Shown: piece by piece, positions 1 to 8,939 of the stretch
How positions within the stretch are numbered: position 1 is the stretch's first letter
How the letters are laid out: each line of letters opens with the position of its first letter
Origin: Kiritimatiellia bacterium
GTDB taxonomy: Bacteria; Verrucomicrobiota; Kiritimatiellia; RFP12; UBA1067
Direction of reading: 5' to 3'
Length of the DNA stretch: 22,683 nucleotides
Assembly (NCBI GenBank): GCA_017508315.1
Contig: JAFVZE010000113.1
Coordinates: 1-22,683 of the forward strand
Program-made: the position numbers and the translations under genes
The notes under the pieces: generated by a model
Seen by the model: only the letters and a program-made list of their open reading frames with translations
What the model was told of the DNA's origin: nothing
Database searches by the model: none

Positions 1-1
1 A

Positions 2-2653
2 CTTTACAAGCCCGAGGGCTATACGATGAAGGACGACGAAAACCCCGTCGGCAGCTACCGCCGCGATTTCGAAGTTCCCGCCGACTGGAGCGGCGACGAG
101 ATTTTTCTCGAGTTCGGTGCGGTCGATTCGTTCTTCTATCTCTGGGTCAACGGTGAATACGTAGGCTTCTCCAAGTCTAACCGCGACCCGGCGACGTTCA
201 ACGTCACCAAGTACGTCAAGCCCGGCAAGAACGTCGTGGCGCTGGAGGTTTACCGCTTTTCAGACGCTTCCTATCTTGAAGCGCAGGATATGCTCCTTTT
301 GAGCGGGCTTGCGCGCAGCGTCTGGCTCTACCATCTGCCCAAGACCCATGTGCGCGACGTGTATTTCACCACTTCGCCCGTCGTCAGGCGCAAATACGAC
401 GGCGACTGGAAACTCGATGTCGCGCTCGACGTGAAGGGCGATGCCGCGCGCAGTTTTGACGCGAAGGTGTTCGACGCCGACGGACGCGAAGTCTTCTACC
501 GCGGTTCCATCGATGCGAAGACCGGCCGCGGCAGTCTCGTTTTCGAAAAGCCCGCGCTGTGGAGCGCCGAACTTCCCAATCTCTACACGCTCGTTTTCGT
601 GCACAACGGTCCCGACGGCAGGCTCGCCGAAGCGCTCGGCTTCCAGCTCGGCTTCCGCGAAGTCGAGATCCGCGACGCCGCGAAGCAGTGCGACCGCACG
701 TTCCTCGTCAACGGAGAACCCGTCAAGATGCGCGGCGCCAACCGCCACGAGACCTCGCCCGTCTACGGCCACTACACGCCGGACGAGCTTATCGAACTTG
801 ACGTCAAGCAGCTCAAACAGGCCAACTGCAACCATGTGCGCAACGCCCACTATCCGCAGCCGGACTATTTCTACTACCTCTGCAACAAGTACGGCATCTA
901 CGTGATGGACGAGGCCAACATCGAATCCCACGGCTTCTTCTACGGCAAGGAGTCGATTTCGCACGTCAAGAGCTGGGAGCCGGCGCACGTCGATCGCATC
1001 TTGAACATGGTAGAACGAAACAAGTGTCATCCTTCGATCGTCATCTGGTCGCTCGGCAACGAGGCCGGACCGGGAGATGTGTTCAAAGCCTGCACCGCCG
1101 CAATCAAGAAGCGTGACCTCTCGCGTCCGGTGCAGTACGAGCGCAACAACTGGCTCACCGACATGGGTTCGCGCCAATATCCGTCGGTGCAGTGGATGTG
1201 GGATTGCGCCAACGCCAAGGAAGGTATGAGCCACGTATTCAACGACCAGCCCCTTCGGTATCCTTTCCACGTCAACGAATACGCCCACAACATGGGCAAC
1301 GCCATGGGTAACCTGAAGGATTATCAGGACGCGATCGAATCTACGACACGCATCTGCGGCGCGGCGATTTGGGACTGGGTCGATCAGGGAATATACTATG
1401 TTACCACCAACGGCACCAAGATTCTCGCTTACGGCGGCGACTGGGGCGATTATCCGACGGCGGGCGCGTTCGTCATGAACGGCTGCGTGCTTGCAGACCG
1501 CACGCCGGAGCCCGGCTACTGGGAAATAAAGCACGTCTTCCAGCCTATTGTCTGCGAGAAGGGCGAAGACGGCCGCTCGATCAAGGTTTTCAACCGCCAT
1601 TATTTCCGCGATCTTTCAGCATACGAATGTCGCCTGACCCGTCTGGTGAATGGCGAGAAGGTGGCGGAAGAGATAGTTCCGGTCAAGGCCGATGCGCGTA
1701 CTTACGCGACGATTTCAGTGCCGGAGGCGAACGGGTCCTACCGAGTCGAATTCCTTCAGCGCGAGGAAGAAGGATTGTGGCCGAAGGGCTGGGTGATCGC
1801 CGACGATCAGATCGACTTCTCCGAGCCTTGCATCGCCGCGAAGGATCCTTCCGGCAAGCTTGAGTTTACCTTTGATCCGGCTACGGGCGAGCTCGTCTCG
1901 CTCAAGAGCGGCAGATTCTTCAAGACCGAACTTCTCGCCGAGCCGCTGACGCTTGATATCTTCCGCGCTCCGAGCCAGAACGAACCGAATGACGGCAAGC
2001 GTTGGTTTGCAATCGGCGCGGACAACCCCGTGCGCAAGCTCGTTTCGTTCTCCGACAAGGAAGAAAACGCCGTGCGCAAGGTCTCTTCAGTCGTCGAATA
2101 CGCCGTTTCCGGATCGGTGTTCACGGTTGCGAGCGACTGGACGATTCAGAACGGTGCGGCAAAGCTCAAGGCGAAATTCAAGCGTACGGGCAAAGAGTTT
2201 GAGCCCGCGCGCGTCGGTTTGCGTACGCGGCTTGTCAAGTCGGCGCTTGACGTCGAATGGTTAGGCCTCGGCCCGTGGGAGAATTATTGCGACCGCAAGT
2301 CCGGAGCGTTTCTCGGGACTTGGGAGCTTCCTTCAAAGGAATTCTTCTTCCCCTATGACGTTCCGCAGGATTGCGGCAACCGGGAGGGAACGTACCGCGT
2401 CACGGTTTCGTCGCTCTTTGATTCGCTTACCGTTGAGACGCTCGGCAGGCCGTTCGCTTTCGAGATAAACCCCTACATGCCTGAAACGCTCGTTAAATAC
2501 AAGCATCCTGCGGAACTTCCCGAAAACGACGGAACTTTCTTCGGTGTCTACGCCAAGAGCCGCGGACTTGGAGGAAACTCCTGCGGTCCGCTGCCGCTCC
2601 GGAAGGATTGCGTCTTAGGGACGGACTTCGAACTTGAACTGGTAATTAAATAA
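2..2653 (+). CDS. lacZ: GH2 beta-galactosidase (LacZ type), 5' end outside window
   Basis: Hydrolyses terminal beta-galactosides. The reading frame is open from base 2, ahead of the first ATG (26), and the residues there (YKPEGYTMKDDENPVGSYRR) match the LacZ region before the conserved ENPxGxY motif, so roughly 100 N-terminal residues lie upstream. Order seen: sugar-binding jelly roll (to about base 600), Ig-like domain, TIM barrel from about base 700, then a C-terminal beta-sandwich like the LacZ small-chain domain. The acid/base Glu is in WSLGNEAGPG (codon at 1061) and the nucleophile in VNEYAHNMGN (codon at 1277), spaced 72 residues apart, close to E. coli LacZ. The C-terminal domain has the typical GLGPWENYCDR motif. 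The next gene starts 9 bp after the stop. Cell location cannot be judged because the N-terminus is missing. Beta-galactosidase is the best-supported activity; other GH2 specificities are less likely. Confidence 0.93.
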   Translation, partial: LYKPEGYTMKDDENPVGSYRRDFEVPADWSGDEIFLEFGAVDSFFYLWVNGEYVGFSKSNRDPATFNVTKYVKPGKNVVALEVYRFSDASYLEAQDMLLLSGLARSVWLYHLPKTHVRDVYFTTSPVVRRKYDGDWKLDVALDVKGDAARSFDAKVFDADGREVFYRGSIDAKTGRGSLVFEKPALWSAELPNLYTLVFVHNGPDGRLAEALGFQLGFREVEIRDAAKQCDRTFLVNGEPVKMRGANRHETSPVYGHYTPDELIELDVKQLKQANCNHVRNAHYPQPDYFYYLCNKYGIYVMDEANIESHGFFYGKESISHVKSWEPAHVDRILNMVERNKCHPSIVIWSLGNEAGPGDVFKACTAAIKKRDLSRPVQYERNNWLTDMGSRQYPSVQWMWDCANAKEGMSHVFNDQPLRYPFHVNEYAHNMGNAMGNLKDYQDAIESTTRICGAAIWDWVDQGIYYVTTNGTKILAYGGDWGDYPTAGAFVMNGCVLADRTPEPGYWEIKHVFQPIVCEKGEDGRSIKVFNRHYFRDLSAYECRLTRLVNGEKVAEEIVPVKADARTYATISVPEANGSYRVEFLQREEEGLWPKGWVIADDQIDFSEPCIAAKDPSGKLEFTFDPATGELVSLKSGRFFKTELLAEPLTLDIFRAPSQNEPNDGKRWFAIGADNPVRKLVSFSDKEENAVRKVSSVVEYAVSGSVFTVASDWTIQNGAAKLKAKFKRTGKEFEPARVGLRTRLVKSALDVEWLGLGPWENYCDRKSGAFLGTWELPSKEFFFPYDVPQDCGNREGTYRVTVSSLFDSLTVETLGRPFAFEINPYMPETLVKYKHPAELPENDGTFFGVYAKSRGLGGNSCGPLPLRKDCVLGTDFELELVIK

Positions 2654-2662
2654 CGAGCCGGT

Positions 2663-3658
2663 ATGTACAGCGATATTCCGTTGTTTTCGGCGCTTATTTT
2701 TCTGGTCGGAGGGCTTCTGGCGCTGACGTGGTCGAGCGATTTCTTCATCGACGGCGCGTCCGCGCTCGCCAAGGTCCTCGGAATATCGCCGTTCGTGATC
2801 GGCATGGTCATCATCGGCTTTGGAACAAGCGCGCCGGAACTGTGCGTTTCGACGATGTCGGGGATTTCCGGCCATTCCAATCTCTCGCTCGGCAACGCCT
2901 ACGGCAGCTGCATCTTCAATATTCTCGTGATTCTCGGCGTCGCCTCGATGATACATCCCATCAAAGTGAAGCCCTCAATCACGTTCGTGGCGGTTCCGTG
3001 TCTGGTGGCGATTTCCGCATTTTCGTGGTTTCTTCTCAAAGACGGAAGCTATTCGCGCTCCGATGCGTTCTGGCAGCTCGCTCTTTTCGCGGTATTGCTG
3101 CCGGCCTACTGCTGGTTCGATCAGCAGGGAAAGAAAAAACCGTCCGACGAGAGCGTTCCGCCGGTCGCGAACGGCAGGTCCTATGCCGGAATCGCGGCGT
3201 TGAAAGTGTTTGTCGGTCTGGGCGTACTTATCGGATCTTCGCATTTTCTCGTGTGGGGGGCGGTGGACGTCGCCCGGTCCCTGGGGATAAGCGAGCTTAT
3301 CATCGGGCTTACGGTTCTTGCCGTCGGCACTTCGCTGCCGGAGCTCGCCAGCGCCGTCGCCGCCGCCCGCAAGGGTAAGCACGAATTCGTGCTCGGAAAC
3401 ATCATCGGCTCCAATTTCTTCAATACGCTGGCGGTCGTCGGACTTGCCGGAGGAATCTCGCCGATCACGGAATTTTCGCCGTACATACTTACGCGCGATC
3501 TGCCGCTGATGATCGGCGCGTCGGTCCTTATTTCGGTCTTCGGCGTCAATTTCGGCAATCTGCGCAAAGGAGGACGCATCGTAAGGTTCGAAGGCGCGCT
3601 GTGGACGGCGGCGTTCGCCGCCTATACGCTGCTTATGCTTTATCAGGAGGTTAAATGA
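2663..3658 (+). CDS. CaCA-family Na+/Ca2+ antiporter (YrbG type)
   Basis: Inner-membrane cation/Ca2+ exchanger of the CaCA superfamily; 331 residues, the usual size for bacterial YrbG/ECM27 proteins. About ten hydrophobic segments flank two inverted alpha-repeats. Repeat 1 has GTSAPE (residues 54-59) followed by GNAYGSCIFN; repeat 2 has GTSLPE (222-227) followed by GNIIGSNFFN. The acidic residues in the two GTSxPE motifs are the family's ion ligands. In repeat 1 the usual GSN is GSC, an Asn-to-Cys change in a normally conserved ion-pathway position. A soluble linker at about residues 150-175 separates the halves. It starts 9 bp after the beta-galactosidase stop and overlaps the next gene by ATGA, so these genes are probably co-transcribed. 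The transported ion cannot be fixed from sequence. Confidence 0.9.
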   Translation: MYSDIPLFSALIFLVGGLLALTWSSDFFIDGASALAKVLGISPFVIGMVIIGFGTSAPELCVSTMSGISGHSNLSLGNAYGSCIFNILVILGVASMIHPIKVKPSITFVAVPCLVAISAFSWFLLKDGSYSRSDAFWQLALFAVLLPAYCWFDQQGKKKPSDESVPPVANGRSYAGIAALKVFVGLGVLIGSSHFLVWGAVDVARSLGISELIIGLTVLAVGTSLPELASAVAAARKGKHEFVLGNIIGSNFFNTLAVVGLAGGISPITEFSPYILTRDLPLMIGASVLISVFGVNFGNLRKGGRIVRFEGALWTAAFAAYTLLMLYQEVK

Positions 3659-4887
3659 AGAGAACGGGATTGATTTGCGCCGCATCGGTGATCGCGCTTT
3701 GCGGTTGCCGGTCGGCAGAGCGCGTGCAGGGCGTTCCGTCGGGAACGTCGTTCGCGGAAGAAGCGTTCGCGCCGGCGCTCGCCAAAGGGGAACTGCCGGG
3801 TGCCATAAGCGTTTTTTACGACAACGGCCGGGTCGAGACCGCCTGCATCGGATATTCCGATCTTGAGGCCGGGCGCAAGATCGGACTTGACGATATATTT
3901 ATGCAGTGTTCGCAGACGAAGGGATTTTGCGGAGTGACCGTCGCCATGCTGGTGGAAGACGGAAGAATATCGCTTGACGATCCGGTTTCAAAGTATCTGC
4001 CGGAGTTCGAAAAACTGTGGGTGCAGACATCGGAAACCAACGGCGTGCGCGTTCTCAGGGAGGCGAAGAACCCGCTGACGATCCGCATGTGTCTCAACCA
4101 TACCGGCGGTTTGCCGTTCGAACTGCCGAATTACACGGCCATGGGCGGCTGGTCTCGCAGGATGCCGCTTCGCAGCGCCGCGGTCATGGCCGCTGCGACT
4201 CCGCTCCTCTTCGAGCCGGGGACGGACAGCAAGTATTCAAATATCGGCATCGATATCGGCGCGGCGGTCGTGGAGGTCGTTTCCGGAATGCGCTGGGAGG
4301 ATTTCCTCCAGCGCCGGCTCTTCGACCCGTTGGAGATGACGCGCTCCGGATTCTGGCCGTCGGAACGGGATCTTGCAGAGCGCATACGCCTTTACCGCGT
4401 TTATCGAGATCGTCCGCCCGAAGCGGTGGACGACGACCCCAGCATGAGCCGTCCGTTCTCCGATGACCGTGTATTTCCCTCTGCGGGGGCCGGGTTGTGG
4501 ACCACCGCCCGCGACCAGTTGCGGTTCTACAAGATGCTGATGAATCTCGGCGTCGGGGAGAACGGCGTAAGGGTGATGAAAGAGGAAACGGTCAAGACGC
4601 TTCTGGCGCGTTCGTCGCGTCCGGACGGTGAATACGGATATTCTCTGGGGCTCGTGGCACCGGAGGCGGCGAAGGACGACGACGATGCGTGGTTCGGTCA
4701 CGGCGGGGCGTGGGTGTCGAAGTGCATGGTCAACTACCACCGCAAGCAGCTCAAACTGCTGGTCGTGCAGCTCATAGGCGGCGGCTGCTACCGCTTCCGC
4801 GACGTGAGCGACCGCGCGGCAGACAAATTCTTCAGATCGAAGGTCGACAATTCCGCCGTCAATTCCTACACCGGAAGGCTTGAATGA
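3655..4887 (+). CDS. Lipoprotein serine hydrolase, class C beta-lactamase/esterase fold
   Basis: Probable envelope-anchored serine hydrolase (beta-lactamase family, Pfam Beta-lactamase). The N-terminus MKRTGLICAASVIALCGC is a lipoprotein signal with Cys18 as the likely acylated residue. The three fold-defining motifs are present: SxxK as SQTK (Ser86 nucleophile, Lys89), YxN as YSN (194-196), and HxG in place of KTG as HGG (349-351). HGG is more common in esterases, D-aminopeptidase-like and peptidoglycan-acting members than in true AmpC enzymes, so antibiotic resistance should not be assumed. Length 410 is normal for EstB/AmpH-like proteins. The start is firm: AGGAGG at 3645-3650 sits 4 bp ahead of ATG, which overlaps the antiporter stop as ATGA. 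Substrate unknown; cell-wall peptide or ester cleavage are both possible. Confidence 0.88.
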   Translation: MKRTGLICAASVIALCGCRSAERVQGVPSGTSFAEEAFAPALAKGELPGAISVFYDNGRVETACIGYSDLEAGRKIGLDDIFMQCSQTKGFCGVTVAMLVEDGRISLDDPVSKYLPEFEKLWVQTSETNGVRVLREAKNPLTIRMCLNHTGGLPFELPNYTAMGGWSRRMPLRSAAVMAAATPLLFEPGTDSKYSNIGIDIGAAVVEVVSGMRWEDFLQRRLFDPLEMTRSGFWPSERDLAERIRLYRVYRDRPPEAVDDDPSMSRPFSDDRVFPSAGAGLWTTARDQLRFYKMLMNLGVGENGVRVMKEETVKTLLARSSRPDGEYGYSLGLVAPEAAKDDDDAWFGHGGAWVSKCMVNYHRKQLKLLVVQLIGGGCYRFRDVSDRAADKFFRSKVDNSAVNSYTGRLE

Positions 4888-4920
4888 TACTCCTGCCGGT
4901 CGCTGGAACCGCATCGCCGC

Positions 4921-4942
4921 TTGCCGGTGCCGCGCCGGCCAA
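4921..4942 (+). other. GC-rich hairpin between transcription units
   Basis: GCCGG (4923-4927) pairs with CCGGC (4935-4939), extended by T4928-G4934 and by TT/AA outside a bulged C4940. It lies after the serine hydrolase stop and before the bamA promoter, where a terminator would be expected, but no T-run follows. It may be a weak or Rho-assisted stop, or chance in GC-rich DNA. Confidence 0.25.
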
Positions 4943-4963
4943 GTGGCGGCAGACGGCGGAATT

Positions 4964-4972
4964 TGGTAAAAT
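4964..4972 (+). promoter_or_regulatory. Extended -10 promoter of bamA
   Basis: TGG followed by TAAAAT (4967-4972) is an extended -10 element (TGn + TATAAT-like) in an otherwise GC-rich gap. No TTGACA-like hexamer sits 16-18 bp upstream. Seven bases past the hexamer's last base lies A4979, the A of an in-frame ATG. The same extended core recurs at 13355 and 20477. Confidence 0.6.
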
Positions 4973-4978
4973 ATGCCC

Positions 4979-7324
4979 ATGAAAATGAAAGTTTTTGCGC
5001 TTGTCGCGCTGCTGTCTTCCGCCGCTCGGGCGGCGGAGGTTTCGGAAGTAAGAGTTGAGGCCTTGGACGGGTTCGGCGGTGATACCGGTTCGGTTCTGGT
5101 CCGATGCCAGACGAAGGCGGGCTCTCAGTACGATCCGGTCACGGTGACGCGGGATGTGAATTCGCTCAGGGATTCCGGAGAATTCGAGACTATCAGTGCG
5201 GACGCCAAACGTACGGCGGCCGGAATCGAGGTCACTTTCAAAGTGAAGCGCAAAATGCGTTATTCCGGTCCGTTGGCGGTCGAGGGCAACGATTATTTCA
5301 GCGAGTCGCGCATTTCCAAGGAGGCGGATCTGAAGGACGGCTACCTTTACGGCGAGGGCGATCTCGCCGCCGCCGCCGCAAGAGTCCGCCTCGCGTATCA
5401 GAAAAAGGATTTCGCCGATGTCAAAGTCACTCCGGTGGCGACGGTGAAAGAAGGCAACGACGCGAGCGTCAAGTTCATCATCGATGAAGGCCGCCGCCAA
5501 AAGGTCAACGGTTTCGTGTTTGCCGGAGCCGATTCGATCGAAGCGTCCGTTCTCAGCGAGGCTGTCGGCGACTACCCCTGGTGGAATCCCAAGGGCTGGT
5601 TTTCCGATTCGCCGACCACCCCCGACGAATTGGCGCGCTGCCGCGACCAGATAGCCGAGGTGTACCGCAATGAAGGTTATCTCGACGTCAAAGTTACGGG
5701 ACCGGACAGGGTTCCGTGTTCGGACGGCGAGGTGGATCTCAGGTTCAATGTGCAGGAAGGCAAGGCGTATAAAATCGGCAGAATTTCCATTTCCGGGCTT
5801 ACCTGCTATCCCGAGAATGTCGTCAGGGAGAAGAGCGAGCTGCCGCAGGTCGGAGCGGTCGCGGGCGAAAAGACGCTTGTCGACGCCGCTCACCGGATCA
5901 TGGTAGTCGTCGGTTCCGGCGACGCCGGACTTGCCGACACCCGCGTGGACGTGAAGCGCGTTCCGACGCAGTCGGACGATGTCGTCGATATCGTCTTCAA
6001 CATCTCCGAGGGCGTTCCGGTCGTGATCAACGAGGTTAAGATCCGCGGCAACGACTACACCAAGGACAAGGTGATCCGCCGCGAAATCGCCCTCGGGCCC
6101 GGAGATCGGATGCTCGCCGACCGGGCGGAGCGCAGCCAGAAACGTCTGGAGAATCTCGATTACTTCTCCCGCGTCAGATACTATCTTGAGCCGACGGGAC
6201 GCGGCAAGGACGCCAACGGAGCGGAGTACCGCGACCTCGTCTACGAAGTCGAAGAGAAGAACACCGGCTCTTTCATGGTCGGTGTCGGAGCGTCGTCGGT
6301 CGATTCGGTCTATGTTTCGGCCGAGGTCAGCCAGAACAACTTCGATCTGTTCGCGCCGGGCAGGCTTTTCCGCGGCGCCGGGCAGAAGGGGCGCGCCTAT
6401 GTCGCCGCCGGCCCGCGCTACCAGAGCGTGGAACTCGGAGTCGTCGAGCCGTATCTTTTCGACCGCCATCTGGAACTTTCGGTCGACGCGTACCGCCGCA
6501 TGCGCTGGTACGACCAGTACGATCTCATCCGTTCCGGCGCACAGGCCTCGCTCGCCTATCCGGTCAAGTTCTGGCCGACATGGGAGCCGTTCGGCCGCTT
6601 CGGCGTCGGCGTCTCCGGCGAGTTCATCGAGTTCGACGACACCGATAACGGCACATGGATGTTTGAAGGCAGGGAAGTCTCCTACCGGATGGAGGACGAG
6701 CTTTACGGCGATGCGTTCGAGCCGGTTCTCCATCTGTTCTGGGCGAAGGACAGCCGCGACAATTTCCGGATGCCGACCAGAGGCCACCGCACCAAGGTGT
6801 TCGTGGATCTTGCGCCCGGCGGAGACAACGAATACTGGCGCGTCGGCGTGAACCACCGCAGCTACTTCAACGTCTGGAAGCGCTACAATCACGTGCTGAT
6901 GACCGGTTTCCGGGCGGAGACGATCGACGGATTTTCGGATGAAGTGCCGATCTACAACCGCATGTTCCTCGGCGGCCCCAAGTCGATCCGGGGCATCGAA
7001 TACCGTCACGTGGCGCCGATGGCGCAGCGCAGGGGCGGCGGCGACTGGGACCCCTGGGGCGGTCAGACGCTCTTCTGCGCGAACTTCGAATATACCGTGC
7101 CGATCGTAAAGATGTTCCGTGTCGCGGTGTTTTCCGATCTGGGTTCGGTCGGAGTGGACGAGTTCGATCTTGATTTCTCCGATACGTTCGCATGGACGGT
7201 CGGCGTCGGTTTGCGCATCGACATCCCGATGTTCCCGATCCGCCTCGACTTCGCGACTCCGATCGAGGAGCCCGATCACGCCGAGAAGGAAGTCTTCTCT
7301 TTTACGATCGGATATGATTTCTGA
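4979..7324 (+). CDS. bamA: BamA outer-membrane protein assembly factor (Omp85)
   Basis: Core subunit of the machine that folds beta-barrel proteins into the outer membrane; 781 residues from this start. An N-terminal signal peptide (KMKVFALVALLSSAARA, cut near ARA/AE) is followed by what I read as five POTRA domains. Units ending in FKVKRK, FIIDEGRR, FNVQEGKA, FNISEGVP and VYEVEEKN mark their boundaries (about residues 20-430). A 16-strand-type Omp85 barrel follows, with the lid-loop motif SIRGIE corresponding to the family's VRGF, and a terminal aromatic (FTIGYDF) typical of barrel C-termini. In-frame ATGs occur at 4973, 4979 and 4985. I prefer 4979 because the predicted transcription start falls on it and 4973 would lie inside the promoter; there is no Shine-Dalgarno. 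The order bamA-skp-lpxD matches proteobacteria. Confidence 0.94.
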   Translation: MKMKVFALVALLSSAARAAEVSEVRVEALDGFGGDTGSVLVRCQTKAGSQYDPVTVTRDVNSLRDSGEFETISADAKRTAAGIEVTFKVKRKMRYSGPLAVEGNDYFSESRISKEADLKDGYLYGEGDLAAAAARVRLAYQKKDFADVKVTPVATVKEGNDASVKFIIDEGRRQKVNGFVFAGADSIEASVLSEAVGDYPWWNPKGWFSDSPTTPDELARCRDQIAEVYRNEGYLDVKVTGPDRVPCSDGEVDLRFNVQEGKAYKIGRISISGLTCYPENVVREKSELPQVGAVAGEKTLVDAAHRIMVVVGSGDAGLADTRVDVKRVPTQSDDVVDIVFNISEGVPVVINEVKIRGNDYTKDKVIRREIALGPGDRMLADRAERSQKRLENLDYFSRVRYYLEPTGRGKDANGAEYRDLVYEVEEKNTGSFMVGVGASSVDSVYVSAEVSQNNFDLFAPGRLFRGAGQKGRAYVAAGPRYQSVELGVVEPYLFDRHLELSVDAYRRMRWYDQYDLIRSGAQASLAYPVKFWPTWEPFGRFGVGVSGEFIEFDDTDNGTWMFEGREVSYRMEDELYGDAFEPVLHLFWAKDSRDNFRMPTRGHRTKVFVDLAPGGDNEYWRVGVNHRSYFNVWKRYNHVLMTGFRAETIDGFSDEVPIYNRMFLGGPKSIRGIEYRHVAPMAQRRGGGDWDPWGGQTLFCANFEYTVPIVKMFRVAVFSDLGSVGVDEFDLDFSDTFAWTVGVGLRIDIPMFPIRLDFATPIEEPDHAEKEVFSFTIGYDF

Positions 7325-7351
7325 TAAAAACACCACAAGGGAGAGAATACA

Positions 7352-7912
7352 ATGAAGAAAGCGCTTTTTGTCGCTGTAATCGCCGCGGCTGGTGCGGTTT
7401 CGGCAGAAATGAAACTGGGCGTGGTCGATATGATGAAACTCGTCAGGAACCACCCGAGCTACGAGACGAACCGCACGCTCCTGACCTCCACCGAAAAGGA
7501 TTACAAAAAGAAGCTCGACGCTCTCAAGAGCGAGGTCGAGGAGATTCAGGAGGAAGGCAAGCGCCAGGCCGAGCAGCTGCGCAATCCGATGCTTGCGGCG
7601 AAGGCCAAAGCCGAGATCGAGAAGAAAATCGTCGATATCCAGAACAAGTTCATTTCAGCCCAGCAGAAACTCCGCGCCGAGGCGATGCGCTCGCAGCAGG
7701 ATCTCGCCGATCTCGAAGCCCGGCTGCTCAAAACCCAGACCGCCGACATCCGCAGGCGCGTCGGGGAGTTCGCCGGCAGGAACGGTTACGATCTGGTGAT
7801 CGATTCCCAGGCGGCGGTATTCCAGAAAAAGGGCTTTGACGTCACCGGCGAGGTGCTCAGGGACATGGGAGTCGATCCGTCAAAAGCGAGGGGAGACAAT
7901 GAAGGCAAGTGA
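7352..7912 (+). CDS. skp: OmpH/Skp-family periplasmic chaperone
   Basis: Periplasmic holdase that escorts unfolded outer-membrane proteins to BamA. 186 residues, in the Skp size range (E. coli 161). Signal peptide MKKALFVAVIAAAGAVSA with cleavage before EMKLG. A charged, Glu/Lys/Gln-rich helical stretch at about residues 45-130 is the expected coiled-coil tentacle. The family's C-terminal core signature appears as YDLVIDSQAAVFQKKG. The start is supported by AGGGAGAG about 5 bp upstream of ATG. It lies 27 bp after bamA and overlaps lpxD by 14 bp, implying translational coupling. Confidence 0.9.
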   Translation: MKKALFVAVIAAAGAVSAEMKLGVVDMMKLVRNHPSYETNRTLLTSTEKDYKKKLDALKSEVEEIQEEGKRQAEQLRNPMLAAKAKAEIEKKIVDIQNKFISAQQKLRAEAMRSQQDLADLEARLLKTQTADIRRRVGEFAGRNGYDLVIDSQAAVFQKKGFDVTGEVLRDMGVDPSKARGDNEGK

Positions 7913-8927
7913 ACTTTCTTCGCTTCTCGGCGGGATTCTGGAAGGGGCGGACGTCGAACTTTCCGCCTGCGCCGGACTGGAAGAGGCGCGTCCGGGCGAT
8001 CTCAGTTTCTGCAAGGACGTCAGGCATCGCGCTCTCGTGGAATCCACCAAGGCTTCCGCGGTGCTGCTTTCGCCGGAGTGGACGGAGAAGGCGCCGTGCA
8101 CTGTCATTCGGGTCGACGATCCCAACCGCGCCTGCATGGAGGCGGCGAGGATTTTCGCTCCCGCCGAACCGAAGCGCGAAGCGGGGGTGCATCCGACGGC
8201 GCTCGTCGATGAAAGCGTCAAGCTCGGCGAAGGTGTGCACGTAGGCGCCTTCACCGTGATCGAAAAAGGCGCCGAGATCGGCGACGGCGCGGTGATCGAG
8301 GCCCAGGTCTTCATCGGAGAGGGTTGCAGAATCGGCGGCTCCACGCACATCTATCCGCAGGTGACGCTTCGCGAGGGGACGGTCGTCGGCAGAGATTGCA
8401 TAATCCACTGCGGAGTCCGGCTCGGCGGCGACGGCTACGGCTTCAACAACGGCCGGCGGGAAGACGGCTCCGTCTTTATCGAGAAGATTCCGCAGCTGGG
8501 CGTCGTCGAGATCGGCGATGGCGTCGAGATCGGATCGAATACGACGATCGACCGCGCGAGAATCGGACGCACCTATATCGGTCCGATGACGAAGATCGAC
8601 AATCTCGTTCAGATCGGACACAATGTCAAGGTGAAGGGGTATTCCGGACTTATCGCGCAATCGGGGATCGCCGGATCGACGGAAATCGGCTACGGGTGCC
8701 TCATCTGGGCGCAGGCCGGCGTTTCCGGGCACATCAAGATCGCAGACGGCGTGCAGGTCGGTCCCCAGGCCGGTGTTCCTCAGTCGCTCGACGGGACGCA
8801 GAAATACGTCATCGGCTCTCCGGCGATGTCGATGAAGGATCTCGCGGCGATTACGCTCGCTCCCAAGATGATCGCGAAACTCAAGGGAGAGGTGAAGGCC
8901 ATCAAGTCGCGGCTTGAGGGCAGATGA
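7899..8927 (+). CDS. lpxD: UDP-3-O-acylglucosamine N-acyltransferase LpxD
   Basis: Third step of lipid A synthesis: transfers a hydroxyacyl chain from ACP to the 2-amino group of UDP-3-O-acyl-GlcN, in the cytoplasm. 342 residues, nearly equal to E. coli LpxD (341). An N-terminal uridine-binding domain (about 1-95) is followed by a long left-handed beta-helix of hexapeptide repeats (for example GEGVHV, GAEIGD, GDGVEI). The catalytic His is His241 in QIGHNV, matching His239 of E. coli. The C-terminal helices contain LAPKMIAKLKGEVKAI. The chosen ATG has AGGGGAGA just upstream and overlaps skp by 14 bp; an upstream in-frame extension to 7836 lies wholly inside skp. The usual fabZ and lpxA do not follow. 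Confidence 0.95.
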   Translation: MKASELSSLLGGILEGADVELSACAGLEEARPGDLSFCKDVRHRALVESTKASAVLLSPEWTEKAPCTVIRVDDPNRACMEAARIFAPAEPKREAGVHPTALVDESVKLGEGVHVGAFTVIEKGAEIGDGAVIEAQVFIGEGCRIGGSTHIYPQVTLREGTVVGRDCIIHCGVRLGGDGYGFNNGRREDGSVFIEKIPQLGVVEIGDGVEIGSNTTIDRARIGRTYIGPMTKIDNLVQIGHNVKVKGYSGLIAQSGIAGSTEIGYGCLIWAQAGVSGHIKIADGVQVGPQAGVPQSLDGTQKYVIGSPAMSMKDLAAITLAPKMIAKLKGEVKAIKSRLEGR

Positions 8928-8939
8928 GGGCTTGACCCG

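Noticed and set aside
260..1600. 446-codon antisense frame over the beta-galactosidase
   Set aside because: It covers the GH2 catalytic barrel exactly, has antisense-like composition and no recognisable domain.
3655..4887. Serine hydrolase as an antibiotic-resistance beta-lactamase
   Set aside because: The third motif is HGG rather than KTG, and the gene sits with carbohydrate and ion genes; esterase or peptidase activity is as likely.
7322..7330. TGA TAAAAA over the bamA stop as a possible internal promoter for skp
   Set aside because: It shares TGnTAAAA with the other sites but lacks the final T and the following ATRC, and the TGA is the stop codon. Too weak to call.
4859..7453. Very long antisense open frame (864 codons) across bamA
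   Set aside because: The + strand gene is unmistakable BamA. The antisense product is rich in Arg, His, Asp and Val with no motif, as expected from the mirror of GC-biased third positions, and it has no ribosome site.
7836..7898. Upstream extension of lpxD to 7836
   Set aside because: It lies wholly in skp; ATG 7899 has AGGGGAGA ahead and gives a protein of the normal LpxD length.
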